A stretch of 36,339 nucleotides of DNA, taken from NCBI GenBank assembly GCA_002428445.1, contig DIWJ01000035.1, forward strand, positions 1 through 36,339, given 5' to 3'. This document shows positions 23,828 to 32,009 of this stretch, piece after piece. Below the pieces are notes generated by a model. It worked only from the letters and a program-made list of their open reading frames with translations. It did no database searches and was not told the DNA's origin. Position 1 is the stretch's first letter. Each line of letters starts with the position of its first letter. This stretch comes from Syntrophaceae bacterium UBA6109 (GTDB lineage Bacteria; Desulfobacterota; Syntrophia; Syntrophales; UBA6109). The translations under genes were made by a program, and so were the position numbers.

Positions 23828-23852
23828 CATTTTCCGGGCCTGTAGCCATATT
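23824..23852 (+). promoter_or_regulatory. Likely sigma-70 promoter for the zinc-ribbon thioredoxin
   Basis: A perfect TTGACA (23824-23829) is followed after 17 bases by CATATT (23847-23852). The -35 overlaps the final codon region of the upstream gene. The start codon at 23916 lies 64 bases downstream. Confidence 0.5.
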
Positions 23853-23915
23853 AGGTCCACGTTTTTGTCCCCCGGCCGGGCCTCCAGCGGTCGGGAATCT
23901 TGAGGTGCGGGCCCT

Positions 23916-24473
23916 ATGGCCGAGGAATGCATTATCCTGCGGTGCCTGAACTGCGGGACGAAGAATCGGATCCTGCGATCAAGGCTGCAGGATCGGCCGA
24001 CCTGCGGCCGATGCCGCGCGGCCTTGGACGAGATGATCATCCGCTGCCTTTCCTGCGGAACAAAGAACCGCATGCCCGAAGAACGCATCCACGACCGGCC
24101 CCTGTGCGGCAAGTGCCGGGAGCCCTTGGTCGTCAGCGGCACGGATCGGCCCGTGGAGGTTTCCGATGCCACCTTCGCCGACGAGGTCATCTCCAGCGCC
24201 TTGCCCGTACTGGTCGACTGCTGGGCGCCCTGGTGCGGCCCTTGCAGGACGGTGGCTCCGATCCTGGACGAACTGTCTTCCAAGTACGCGGGCGGAGCGA
24301 AGATCACCAAGATCAACATCGATGAAAATCCCCTCATCGCTTCCCAGTATGGGATCCGAAACATCCCGACGATGCTTCTGTTCAAGAACGGCAAGCTGGT
24401 GAATCGCCTCGTCGGGGCAATGCCCAAAGAAGAGATCGAGCGTCACCTGCTGGCCACGATGAAGACGAATTGA
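23916..24473 (+). CDS. Thioredoxin with two tandem zinc ribbons (Trx2/TrxC-like)
   Basis: A 185-residue protein with a C-terminal thioredoxin domain: active site WCGPC (Cys107 and Cys110), then cis-proline segment NIPTMLLFKNG. Before it lie two copies of the zinc-ribbon that Trx2 proteins carry once. Copy 1 uses Cys10, Cys13, Cys30, Cys33; copy 2 uses Cys44, Cys47, Cys64, Cys67. The copies are offset by exactly 34 residues and share CL.CGTKNR and DRP.CG.CR. The active-site lead-in is DCWAPW where DFWAPW is usual. Disulfide reductase activity with zinc-linked redox sensing is expected from the Trx2 family. It has its own promoter. Confidence 0.93.
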   Translation: MAEECIILRCLNCGTKNRILRSRLQDRPTCGRCRAALDEMIIRCLSCGTKNRMPEERIHDRPLCGKCREPLVVSGTDRPVEVSDATFADEVISSALPVLVDCWAPWCGPCRTVAPILDELSSKYAGGAKITKINIDENPLIASQYGIRNIPTMLLFKNGKLVNRLVGAMPKEEIERHLLATMKTN

Positions 24474-24601
24474 TCCCATCCGGGACCGGCAGGTTTTGTG
24501 GAGGGGCTTGAATTTTCTGACCGCCTCCTCATGTGAAAAACGCATCGGCACTGCATCCCCGGTGCCCTCAAAGCCAGCGAATTCATCCAGAAAGGCCTCC
24601 C

Positions 24602-25162
24602 ATGAAAACTGCACCGAAAACTCCCGGGCCGCCGAGACGGATGTACCGGGGACGCGTCTTCGACGTGTATGAAGGCGACGTCACCTTTCCCGACGGGCGG
24701 ATTGGTTTCTTCAGTTGGCTCACGCATCAACCCGTCATCGTTGTTCTGCCCGTCACGAGCGACGGTAATCTGATCCTCCTCAATCAGTACCGTCCCGCCA
24801 TCGGCGCGACTCTTCTGGAAGCGCCTGCGGGAACCATGGACAAGGGAGAGGAGTCCGTGGAGGAGTGCGTCCAGCGGGAAATGGCGGAAGAAACCGGCTT
24901 CCGGGCAGAGCGGCTCGTCAAGGTCTTCGAGGGCTATGCCGTCCCGGGGTACTGCAATGAGTACATGCATTTCTTCATTGCCTGCGGACTCTACCGCGCC
25001 CCGTTGCCCGGCGACGAAGACGAGTACATCGAGACGGTGGAGGTGGCTTTCGCCGATGCGTCTGCCATGGTGGTCGACGGACGGATCCGCGACTGCAAGA
25101 CGGCACTTTCTATCCGCCTTGCCGAGGGTCCTCTGCGAAGGGAAGGCCTGTTGCGGTCCTGA
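24602..25162 (+). CDS. Nudix hydrolase, ADP-ribose pyrophosphatase type
   Basis: A 186-residue Nudix protein likely to cleave ADP-ribose or a related nucleoside diphosphate sugar. The Nudix box lies at about 77-100 and ends REMAEETGF. Between the first glycine (AGTMDKGEE) and the REx2EE core there is one residue more than the textbook GX5EX7 spacing, so the first glycine position may be threonine. NQYRPAIG and EAPAGT before the box match the ADP-ribose group, and FEGYAVPGYCNEYMHFFIA after it is also typical. ATG 24602 follows AAAGG; the open frame from 24533 adds unrelated residues. Confidence 0.87.
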   Translation: MKTAPKTPGPPRRMYRGRVFDVYEGDVTFPDGRIGFFSWLTHQPVIVVLPVTSDGNLILLNQYRPAIGATLLEAPAGTMDKGEESVEECVQREMAEETGFRAERLVKVFEGYAVPGYCNEYMHFFIACGLYRAPLPGDEDEYIETVEVAFADASAMVVDGRIRDCKTALSIRLAEGPLRREGLLRS

Positions 25163-25197
25163 ATGAAGCCGGCGTCTGATGTGCCGGGCGAGATCTG

Positions 25198-26178
25198 CTA
25201 GGCAAAAAGCAGGACGAACTGCTCGAAGAGTTCGCGATGGAAATGCGTAATCATTTCATCCCGCATGACCCGGAGGGCGTCGAAGGGCTTCAGCGCCTTC
25301 TTGTAGGGGCGCACGGAGGTTAAGGCCTCGAAGACGTCCGCGACGGAGCAGATGCGGCCGTAGATGTGGATCTCATCCCCCTTCAGCCCCCGCGGATAGC
25401 CGGTCCCGTTCTCCCGCTCGTGGTGCTGCAGGACGATCGTCCTGCATTCGTTGTTGAGCTGTTTGGTCTCCTCGAGGATCTGGTACCCGTAGTCCGGATG
25501 CCGCCTCATTTCCTCCCACTCCTGGTCCGAAAGTTTCGCCGGCTTGTTGATGATTGATAAATCGACGCGGACCTTTCCCAGGTCGTGCAGAAAGAATCCC
25601 CCGCCCAGGGCGTGCATGTCGTGCGCGTCCGACCGCTTGAACAGAAGCTTGGCCAGCGATACGGACAGCACGCCGACATTCACCGAGTGGATGTAGGTGT
25701 TGAAGTCGTGGGACGTGATCCGCAGAAGATGATAGTTGGTGGCATTGTCGTCGAGAATGAGATCCACCACTTTGGAAATGCCCTCCTTGGCCTGCTGGAT
25801 ATTCTCGACCGTCGGGTTCTCCATCAGGTCTCTCATCATGTTCAGGGAGTGGCGATGAACGGCCTGGGCTTTCTTTTCCACCGGGAGGGTCTTGTCGCTG
25901 ATGGCCGCCATCAGGTCTTCCGTCCGCAGCGCGGCCGGTTTCGGCGCCTGCGGAGCGGGTTCCGGGGACTTGTCGGACCGGATGCGGCTTTGGGCGGGGT
26001 CCACCTGGACTTCCTTGACGCCGCATTCAAGAATCTTGCGGATCTGGTTTTCCGAGGTGATCAGGAAATGGTTCTTGAGAAAGGGGTGTTCATACCAGGC
26101 CAGCGGCAGGTGGACATACATGCCGACGCGAAGATCCTTGGGCTTGATCGACCATAACCGGGCTTCGCCGTTCCCCAT
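25198..26178 (-). CDS. HD-GYP cyclic-dinucleotide phosphodiesterase with DUF3391-type N terminus
   Basis: A 326-residue cytosolic protein. Residues 10-60 (IKPKDLRVGMYVHLP to KEVQVD) match the DUF3391 domain that often precedes HD-GYP. The HD-GYP domain (about 155-326) has the HD pair His198/Asp199 in LHDLGK, HHE at 252-254 and GTGYP at 258-262, with Asn in the place of the more common Asp before the GTGYP. Such proteins hydrolyse c-di-GMP, and some (V-cGAPs) hydrolyse 3',3'-cGAMP. It is the last gene of a three-gene operon with a GGDEF protein. The start at 26178 has only a weak, distant ribosome-binding site (AAAGGAA). Confidence 0.9.
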   Translation of the reverse strand: MGNGEARLWSIKPKDLRVGMYVHLPLAWYEHPFLKNHFLITSENQIRKILECGVKEVQVDPAQSRIRSDKSPEPAPQAPKPAALRTEDLMAAISDKTLPVEKKAQAVHRHSLNMMRDLMENPTVENIQQAKEGISKVVDLILDDNATNYHLLRITSHDFNTYIHSVNVGVLSVSLAKLLFKRSDAHDMHALGGGFFLHDLGKVRVDLSIINKPAKLSDQEWEEMRRHPDYGYQILEETKQLNNECRTIVLQHHERENGTGYPRGLKGDEIHIYGRICSVADVFEALTSVRPYKKALKPFDALRVMRDEMITHFHRELFEQFVLLFA

Positions 26179-26202
26179 TTTTCGATCCGCGTTCCTTTCT
26201 TC

Positions 26203-26790
26203 TCATCGCAGGCTTTTTTCCCGCTGTTCCCGCTGGATTTCCAGGTCCTTGAGCAGTTTGAGGTCCCTCTTCAACTGTTCTTTTTCCTGCTGCGCCCTGA
26301 CGGCCTCCTCGTGGAGGCGCTCCCGCAACTGGCGGAGGTCCCGTTTCAGGGCGTCGCTTTCCTGCAGGGCCGACGCCTTCTCCTGTTCCATTCTTTCTAC
26401 CGTCTGCTGAACCATCTGCAGCCTGCGGAGGAATTCCTGCCGCTCGTCGAAAAGCCGGATCAGGATGCCGGACAGCCGCTTCCAACGGCTGTCCGGATAG
26501 CGGACAAGAAACTCCTGTAACTCGTCCCGGCCGGCCCGATACTGCTCGGTCTCCGGGTCTTCTCCCATGGCGGAGATGACGGCCCGCAGTTCTTCCTCTT
26601 CAACGGCCGCCTGCATCCGCCCCTCTTCCTCGCCCGGCGCGGCATCTCTCACGGTTGCCGCCTGTTGAGGAACCGCGGGGATATCCGCTCTGGGCGGGCT
26701 CTCCTGCAGGGAGGGAGCGCAGGCGACAACAAGAAGCAGGGGGAAAAGCCTGCAGATCTTCCTCACAACATATCGGCAGAACGTTTTCAT
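26203..26790 (-). CDS. Coiled-coil lipoprotein between GGDEF and HD-GYP genes
   Basis: A 195-residue protein with a lipoprotein signal: basic start, hydrophobic LFPLLLVVA and lipobox VVAC, giving a lipidated cysteine near residue 24. After a short acidic region (GEEEGRM, VEEEELRAV) and an EFLVRYPDSRW segment, the last 80 residues form a long coiled coil rich in Glu, Gln, Arg and Leu. No family name can be given; the layout resembles small outer-membrane lipoproteins that pair with sensor proteins (QseG-like), but this is only an analogy. It starts at 26790 (weak ribosome-binding site) and lies 66 bases after the GGDEF gene and 24 before the HD-GYP gene, so it may be an envelope partner of this signalling unit. 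Confidence 0.75.
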   Translation of the reverse strand: MKTFCRYVVRKICRLFPLLLVVACAPSLQESPPRADIPAVPQQAATVRDAAPGEEEGRMQAAVEEEELRAVISAMGEDPETEQYRAGRDELQEFLVRYPDSRWKRLSGILIRLFDERQEFLRRLQMVQQTVERMEQEKASALQESDALKRDLRQLRERLHEEAVRAQQEKEQLKRDLKLLKDLEIQREQREKSLR

Positions 26791-26856
26791 TTCTTGAGCT
26801 CTCTCGGCAAGTTGTCCGGACATCGCCAGCCGGGCTTCATTCTGCACGACCCCGGT

Positions 26857-28185
26857 CTATGCCAGCGGATCCTTCTCTGCATCCGCCTGTTTTACAAAAT
26901 TGCTGCCCGGAAGCGTCTTCGCGAATTCCTTGAGTTCAGCCGCCTTCCGGGCCATTTCCTGCGGACTTTCGAAGCGTTTCCCGTCATCGGTCACCATCGC
27001 CACGGTGATCGTAACCAGCGGGAACGGCTGCACGACCCCCTTCCGGTCCTTCGCGATGCAAAAGCCCCGTTTACGGTCTTCGTCGTTGAAGAAGCGGAGG
27101 ACGCGCGCATCAAACTCCGCAACGAGCCTCCGGCCAATCGCCTCCGCCCGATCGGGGGCAGCGATAAGGACAAAATCGTCTCCCCCGATATGGCCGACAA
27201 AATCACCGGCGGCCCGGGAAGCGGCAAGAATTTGCGCCACTTCCTTAATGATCTCGCTGCCCCAGGCGTAGCCATACTTGTCGGCGAAGGGTTTGAAATT
27301 GTCGAGATCAATATGGCAGAGCGCAAAGAGATTGCCCGCGGCACGCCGTTCCTCGATTTCTTTTTCGATTGCCAGATTTCCCGGAAGCCTCGTCAGGGGG
27401 CTCGCATCCAGGTTGACGGCCTCAAGTTCCTTGAGGCGTTTCGTCATCGTTCCGAAGGCCAGAGCCAGGGTCCCGATTTCGTCTTCGCGGCGGATGTCCG
27501 GCGAGGCGTCGAATTTTCCCTCCGCCACCAGCGCCGTCGCTTTCTCCAGCGTCCGCAAGGGTCCGGCAATGTTTTGCGTGATGAAAAACGCCAGCAGCAG
27601 ACCCACCAGCAGGCTGGCCGCCGCGAGCACGACGGCCGCCTGCGAAGCCTTCTTTCCTCCCTCATCGATCTTTTCCATGCGGAGATCCCGGCTTTCCTCG
27701 GCCCTTCGCTGGACGACTTTCAAATGATATGCAAGGTTGTCGATAAGCCCGCGGCTTTCGGACTGAGACAGCGCAATCGCATCGGCGAGGCGCTCCTGCT
27801 GGATCAATAGAATCTCCTGCCGGAACGTCTCCTCATACTGGCGATGCAGCTCGCTCAGACGCTCCACATCCTTCCGGATGCTCGTCAGCGGGCTCTTCTG
27901 CAGCAGGGACAACTTGGCGCGGAACTCCTTCCCCCGGGATTGGAAGATCTCTTCCAAGGAGTGATCGCGGAGGATCAGGTTCTTTTTCTCGGCGTTCTCC
28001 TGGGCGAGGAGCACATCGAGCATGGTGCCGGCCACTTCAAGAACGGCGATATCTTCATGGAGGATGTCGTGGACGGTGCGGTTCAGGTTCTGCAGGCTGC
28101 CGATGGCGTAGGCACTCGCCAGCGCCGTCACGACGGCCATGGCGAGGTAACTCAGCAGCATTTTGCGCCGAATGGTGAATTTCAT
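26857..28185 (-). CDS. Membrane GGDEF protein with Hypr-like substrate site
   Basis: A 442-residue sensor: membrane helix 1 (about 9-28), a helical extracytoplasmic four-helix-bundle-type region (30-180), helix 2 (183-203), a HAMP linker (204-255) and a GGDEF domain (about 262-420). The signature is GGDDF (334-338), a tolerated variant of GGDEF, with metal-binding Asp293 in HIDLD. The two residues that contact guanine in diguanylate cyclases (Asn335 and Asp344 in PleD) are Ala301 and Ser310 here, read from codons GCC and AGC. The Asp-to-Ser change is the hallmark of Hypr enzymes that make 3',3'-cGAMP. The RxxD inhibitory site is out of register (RAAGD). The start at 28185 lacks a good ribosome-binding site. 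First gene of an operon with a lipoprotein and an HD-GYP protein. Confidence 0.88.
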   Translation of the reverse strand: MKFTIRRKMLLSYLAMAVVTALASAYAIGSLQNLNRTVHDILHEDIAVLEVAGTMLDVLLAQENAEKKNLILRDHSLEEIFQSRGKEFRAKLSLLQKSPLTSIRKDVERLSELHRQYEETFRQEILLIQQERLADAIALSQSESRGLIDNLAYHLKVVQRRAEESRDLRMEKIDEGGKKASQAAVVLAAASLLVGLLLAFFITQNIAGPLRTLEKATALVAEGKFDASPDIRREDEIGTLALAFGTMTKRLKELEAVNLDASPLTRLPGNLAIEKEIEERRAAGNLFALCHIDLDNFKPFADKYGYAWGSEIIKEVAQILAASRAAGDFVGHIGGDDFVLIAAPDRAEAIGRRLVAEFDARVLRFFNDEDRKRGFCIAKDRKGVVQPFPLVTITVAMVTDDGKRFESPQEMARKAAELKEFAKTLPGSNFVKQADAEKDPLA

Positions 28186-28373
28186 GGGGAGGCGGTACCC
28201 GGTCGCCGAAGTGTCCCCGCACGCGCCGTCTCCGGCTTCCCGGCCGGGAACCTGCGCGATGATCAAGACCTGTGCGGCCCGCACGAAGCGTTTTCCTGCT
28301 TTTCGTTGTGGCGCCGGAGTTGAGAAATTAGTAGCATAAGCCCACTGATTGCGCAAAAGGAAAACGAAAAAAT

Positions 28374-29318
28374 ATGCCTCCTTTTCTCTGGAACGGCCCC
28401 TGGCGGGCGGCAGTGCGCTCCGGCGCGGTCCGCGGTTGGCGGGGATTTCTCTGGATGATGAAGTTGATCATTCCCCTTTCCCTGTTCACCGCGATTCTCG
28501 CCTGGAGCGGGCTCATCGAGCGGCTTAATTTCGTCCTGCAACCCCTGATGGGCTTCCTGTCCCTGCCGGCCCTGGCTGCACTCCCGCTCCTTCTCGGATT
28601 GCTCACGGGTAGCTACGGCGGCATCGCCGCGATGGCCGTTCTTCCTTTCGACGAGGCGCAGATGACGGTCATGGCGGTCTTCCTCCTGACGGCCCACAGC
28701 CTGATCCAGGAAGGAATCATCCAGGACCGCTCCGGCTTGCCGTTCTTCCGTGCGACCGCCATCCGGCTCGGGACGGCCATCGCCACCGTCCTGATCGTCG
28801 CCCCCTGGATCGGCAGCACCCCCGTACTCCCGGCGGGTTCCGCCGCCGCCGGTTCCTCGGTACTCTTTCCGGAGATGCTGCTGGCTTGGGTCGAAGCGAC
28901 AGCACTCCTGAGCGCCAAGATCTTCGTGATCATCATGGTCCTTCTCATGCTGCTGGACGTTCTCAAGGCGATGGGCTGGATCGAACCCCTGGTGGGCATT
29001 CTCTCACCGCTTCTCTGGCTGATGGGATTGAATCGCAGGATGGGATTTCTCTGGCTGACGGCCGTGCTGTTCGGCCTGACCTACGGCGGCGCGATGATCG
29101 TCGAAGAGGCGCGGAGCGGATCTCTTCGCCGTGCGGATCTGGAGCTTCTGCAGATGTCGATCGGCATCCATCATTCCATTGTAGAAGATCCCGCGGTGTT
29201 TCTATCGCTCGGTCTGAGCGCTTTCTGGCTCTATGTGCCCCGTCTTGTCGTGGCGATCGTCACGGTCCGGCTCCTGCGTCTGTGGCAAAGCATCAGGCAA
29301 CCGCGGGAAGCGGCCTGA
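28374..29318 (+). CDS. Nucleoside-recognition (Gate) domain membrane protein
   Basis: A 314-residue polytopic membrane protein with two Gate-domain repeats of the kind found in spore-maturation proteins and NupC/FeoB-like transporters: WMMKLIIPLSLFTAILAWSG near the N terminus and LLMLLDVLKAMGWIEPL in the second half. A TYGGAMIVEEARSG segment and a GLLTGSYGGIAAMAV segment flank the repeats. Its substrate is not evident; family members are mostly of unknown function. ATG 28374 follows AAAGGAAAA. It is divergent from the GGDEF operon across 188 bases in which neither strand shows a strong promoter. Confidence 0.83.
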   Translation: MPPFLWNGPWRAAVRSGAVRGWRGFLWMMKLIIPLSLFTAILAWSGLIERLNFVLQPLMGFLSLPALAALPLLLGLLTGSYGGIAAMAVLPFDEAQMTVMAVFLLTAHSLIQEGIIQDRSGLPFFRATAIRLGTAIATVLIVAPWIGSTPVLPAGSAAAGSSVLFPEMLLAWVEATALLSAKIFVIIMVLLMLLDVLKAMGWIEPLVGILSPLLWLMGLNRRMGFLWLTAVLFGLTYGGAMIVEEARSGSLRRADLELLQMSIGIHHSIVEDPAVFLSLGLSAFWLYVPRLVVAIVTVRLLRLWQSIRQPREAA

Positions 29319-29344
29319 CGTTTGCCCGCGCCAGGGGGATCTCC

Positions 29345-29373
29345 TTGCCCCCTCCCGGGAGTTCTGCTATATT
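29345..29373 (+). promoter_or_regulatory. Likely sigma-70 promoter with extended -10 for the PaaK operon
   Basis: TTGCCC (29345-29350), 17 bases, then TATATT (29368-29373) with TGC immediately before it. The start codon of the ligase gene lies about 115 bases downstream. Confidence 0.5.
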
Positions 29374-29488
29374 TGCACCCAAGAGGTTCCCCCGAAAAAT
29401 GTCCGGCCCGGTGCTTTCGGCCGGTGCGTAACACGCTCCCTCATCGCCGCAACGCGATTAAATCCATCAGGACCTGGAGGCGAAACCG

Positions 29489-30796
29489 ATGATCTACAAC
29501 GAAGATTTCGAAACCCTGCCGCGCGAAGCATTGGAGGCACTGCAGACCAAGAGGCTCCAGCAGGTCGCGCAACGGGTGTACCACACCGTCGGCTTCTACC
29601 GGAAGGCCTTCGACGACGCCGGCGTCCACCCGGACGATATCCGGACGCTCGCCGATCTCCGGCGTCTCCCGTTCACGACGAAGCAGGATCTCCGGGACAA
29701 CTATCCGTTCGGCATGTTCGCCGTGCCGATGAGCAGCGTTGTCCGGCTTCACGCCTCCTCGGGAACCACGGGACGCGCAACCGTGGTGGGATACACGAAA
29801 CGCGACATCCACACCTGGTCTGAACTGGTGGCCCGCTGCTTCGTCGCCGCCGGACTCACGAAGAACGATATCGTTCACAACGCCTACGGCTACGGCCTGT
29901 TCACGGGCGGGCTCGGCGCCCACTACGGGGCGGAACGGCTGGGAGCGAGCGTCATTCCGATGTCCGGAGGCAACACGAAGCGCCAGATCATGATCCTCCA
30001 GGACTTCGGACCCACTGCCATCTGCTGCACACCGTCCTATGCCCTGAACCTGGCCGAACAGGGCCGTAGCATGGGCATCGACATGCGCGCCCTGAGACTG
30101 CGCGTCGGCATCTTCGGCGCCGAACCATGGAGCGACAAGATGCGCGACGGGATCGAGGCCGCCTTGAACCTGACGGCATTGAACATCTATGGCCTCTCCG
30201 AAGTCATGGGACCCGGCGTTGCCATGGAATGTCTGGAGGGACGCCAGGGCATGCACATTTTCGAAGATCATTTCCTGGTCGAGATCATTGATCCGGAGAC
30301 CGGGAACATCCTGCCGATTGGAGAAAAGGGCGAAATCGTCTTCACCACGCTCTCGAAAGAGGCCTTCCCTCTCATCCGCTATCGGACACGCGACATATCG
30401 CGGCTTTCAGCAGCCCCCTGCACCTGCGGGCGGACGCATGTCCGCATGGAGCGGATCATGGGCCGCAGCGACGACATGCTGATCATCCGCGGCGTGAACG
30501 TCTTCCCCTCGCAGATCGAGGCCGTCCTGGTGGGGATCGAAGGCCTGGAGCCCCATTACCAGCTGATCGTGGACCGCGAAGGCACGCTGGATACGCTGGA
30601 AGTCCGTGTCGAGGTGAGCGACCGGATCTTCACCGCTTCCGGCAGCGTGAAAGTCCTGCAGAATATTGAAAGGCGGATCACAAAAGACATCAAGGACTAC
30701 CTGGGCATCTCAGCAAAGGTCAAGCTGGTGGATCCCAAATCGCTGCAGCGCTTTGAAGGGAAGGCAAGCCGCGTCATCGACAAGCGCCAGATATGA
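29489..30796 (+). CDS. paaK: Phenylacetate-CoA ligase family protein (PaaK-like)
   Basis: An adenylate-forming CoA ligase of 435 residues that activates an aryl or related carboxylate to its CoA thioester via an acyl-AMP. The ATP-binding loop [13 protein letters not shown] (88-100), the [10 protein letters not shown] motif, RYRTRD and the C-terminal hinge/lysine region [20 protein letters not shown] are all intact. Its length is that of PaaK. ATG 29489 follows CTGGAGGCGAAACCG. PaaK-like enzymes are common in anaerobes with aromatic or indole-ring degradation, but no ring-processing gene is in the window, so the substrate (phenylacetate or other) stays open. It heads a likely operon with a tandem-ACT protein 16 bases downstream. 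Confidence 0.93.
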   Translation: MIYNEDFETLPREALEALQTKRLQQVAQRVYHTVGFYRKAFDDAGVHPDDIRTLADLRRLPFTTKQDLRDNYPFGMFAVPMSSVVRLHASSGTTGRATVVGYTKRDIHTWSELVARCFVAAGLTKNDIVHNAYGYGLFTGGLGAHYGAERLGASVIPMSGGNTKRQIMILQDFGPTAICCTPSYALNLAEQGRSMGIDMRALRLRVGIFGAEPWSDKMRDGIEAALNLTALNIYGLSEVMGPGVAMECLEGRQGMHIFEDHFLVEIIDPETGNILPIGEKGEIVFTTLSKEAFPLIRYRTRDISRLSAAPCTCGRTHVRMERIMGRSDDMLIIRGVNVFPSQIEAVLVGIEGLEPHYQLIVDREGTLDTLEVRVEVSDRIFTASGSVKVLQNIERRITKDIKDYLGISAKVKLVDPKSLQRFEGKASRVIDKRQI

Positions 30797-30812
30797 ACGG
30801 GAGGGAAAGCTC

Positions 30813-31244
30813 ATGAAGGTAGAACAGATTTCGGTCTTCATGGAAAACGTGCCGGGACGGCTGGAACATATCACCCGGATCCTCAAGGACGCCGGCATCA
30901 ATATCCGGACCCTGTCGCTGGCCGATACATCGGATTTTGGCATCCTGCGCATGATCGTCAACGATGTGGAAACCACCAACCGCATCCTCCGGGAAAACGG
31001 TTTTGTTGTCAGCCGCACGGCCGTCGTCGCCGTCGAGGTGCCGGACCGCCCGGGCGGTTTGCACAGCATCCTCGCCGTCCTGGCGAAAAACGGAATCAAT
31101 GTGGAGTACATGTATGCCTTCGTCGAGCGCAGCGGGCAGAATGCCGTGATGATCTTTCGCTTCGAAGAGCCCGATGCGGCCATCGACGTCCTGCGGAAAG
31201 ACGGCATCAATGTCCTGCCCGGCGAGAAGCTTTACGCGCTCTGA
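30813..31244 (+). CDS. Tandem ACT-domain protein
   Basis: A 143-residue protein made of two ACT domains (about 1-70 and 71-143): [20 protein letters not shown] and [20 protein letters not shown] open the two copies. ACT domains bind amino acids or similar small ligands. Homologues are repeatedly found next to PaaK-like ligases, suggesting a sensor or allosteric partner for the ligase. ATG 30813 is preceded by GGGAGGGA. The next gene starts 31 bases downstream. Confidence 0.9.
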   Translation: MKVEQISVFMENVPGRLEHITRILKDAGINIRTLSLADTSDFGILRMIVNDVETTNRILRENGFVVSRTAVVAVEVPDRPGGLHSILAVLAKNGINVEYMYAFVERSGQNAVMIFRFEEPDAAIDVLRKDGINVLPGEKLYAL

Positions 31245-31275
31245 CCCCGTTCCCGAAGTCGCAAGGAGGTCCGCC

Positions 31276-31962
31276 ATGACGAAGATATCGCGCCGCTCCC
31301 TCGAACGCATGGTCGAAGAGCAATTGGGGAAATGGAATCTCGCCGGCCGCGAGCGGAAGCCTTCGCGGTCCAAGCCGCGTCCCGTGATCACGATCTCGCG
31401 GGAACCGGGCTGCGGCGCGAGCGAAATCTCCAAGCGGCTGGCCGAAGATCTCGGAATGGACCTCATGGGGGGGCTGATCATCGAAAAGGTGGCGGAAAGC
31501 GCCCAGATGAACCGGAAGATCGTGTCATCGCTGGACGAGCGCGAGATTTCGAAGCGCGATGACTGGCTCAGCTCCCTGTTCGAAACGCGTCACCTCTGGC
31601 CGGACGACTACCTTTTTCATCTCACCAAGGTCATCGGAACGGTCGGCCGGCACGGCAACGCGGTGATCGTCGGACGCGGGGCGCATCTCATTCTTCCGTC
31701 GGCGGAAACCTTCCGGGTCCGTTTCTTTGCCCCGCTCTCCTGCCGGATCCGCCACATGATGGAGATCCACGGCCTGCCGCAGCCCGATGCCGAAAAGTAC
31801 CTCATCCGCAAGGACTCGGAACGGCGCGCCTTCATCCGGCAATACTTCCATGCCGATCTTACGGATCCCAGGCACTATGACCTGTTGATCAACATGTCCA
31901 AGATCAGCCCCGATGGCGCGTTCGGGGCCGTGAAAGCGGCCTTCTGCTCGTGGAAACGCTGA
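31276..31962 (+). CDS. Cytidylate kinase-like protein
   Basis: A 228-residue P-loop-type protein of the cytidylate-kinase-like family. After a basic 35-residue lead, VITISREPGCGASEISKRLAEDLG gives the nucleotide-loop region, but the usual GK[ST] is absent (GCGAS), as in related proteins that carry GSGGREI. VIVGRGAHLIL and VRFFAPLSCRIRHMM further on also match this group. Nucleotide binding is likely, kinase activity is unproven. ATG 31276 has an excellent AAGGAGG at six bases. Third gene after the PaaK-like ligase, convergent with rtcB. Confidence 0.83.
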   Translation: MTKISRRSLERMVEEQLGKWNLAGRERKPSRSKPRPVITISREPGCGASEISKRLAEDLGMDLMGGLIIEKVAESAQMNRKIVSSLDEREISKRDDWLSSLFETRHLWPDDYLFHLTKVIGTVGRHGNAVIVGRGAHLILPSAETFRVRFFAPLSCRIRHMMEIHGLPQPDAEKYLIRKDSERRAFIRQYFHADLTDPRHYDLLINMSKISPDGAFGAVKAAFCSWKR

Positions 31963-32009
31963 AACCGGTGCTTCCGGAAGTATTTCTCCGGCCGCTCTCG
32001 CCTTACCTG

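Noticed and set aside
28186..28373. Promoters in the divergent region between the GGDEF operon and the Gate-domain gene
   Set aside because: Several partial -35/-10 pairs exist on both strands (for example TTGCGC then TACTAA on the minus strand), but none is good enough to call.
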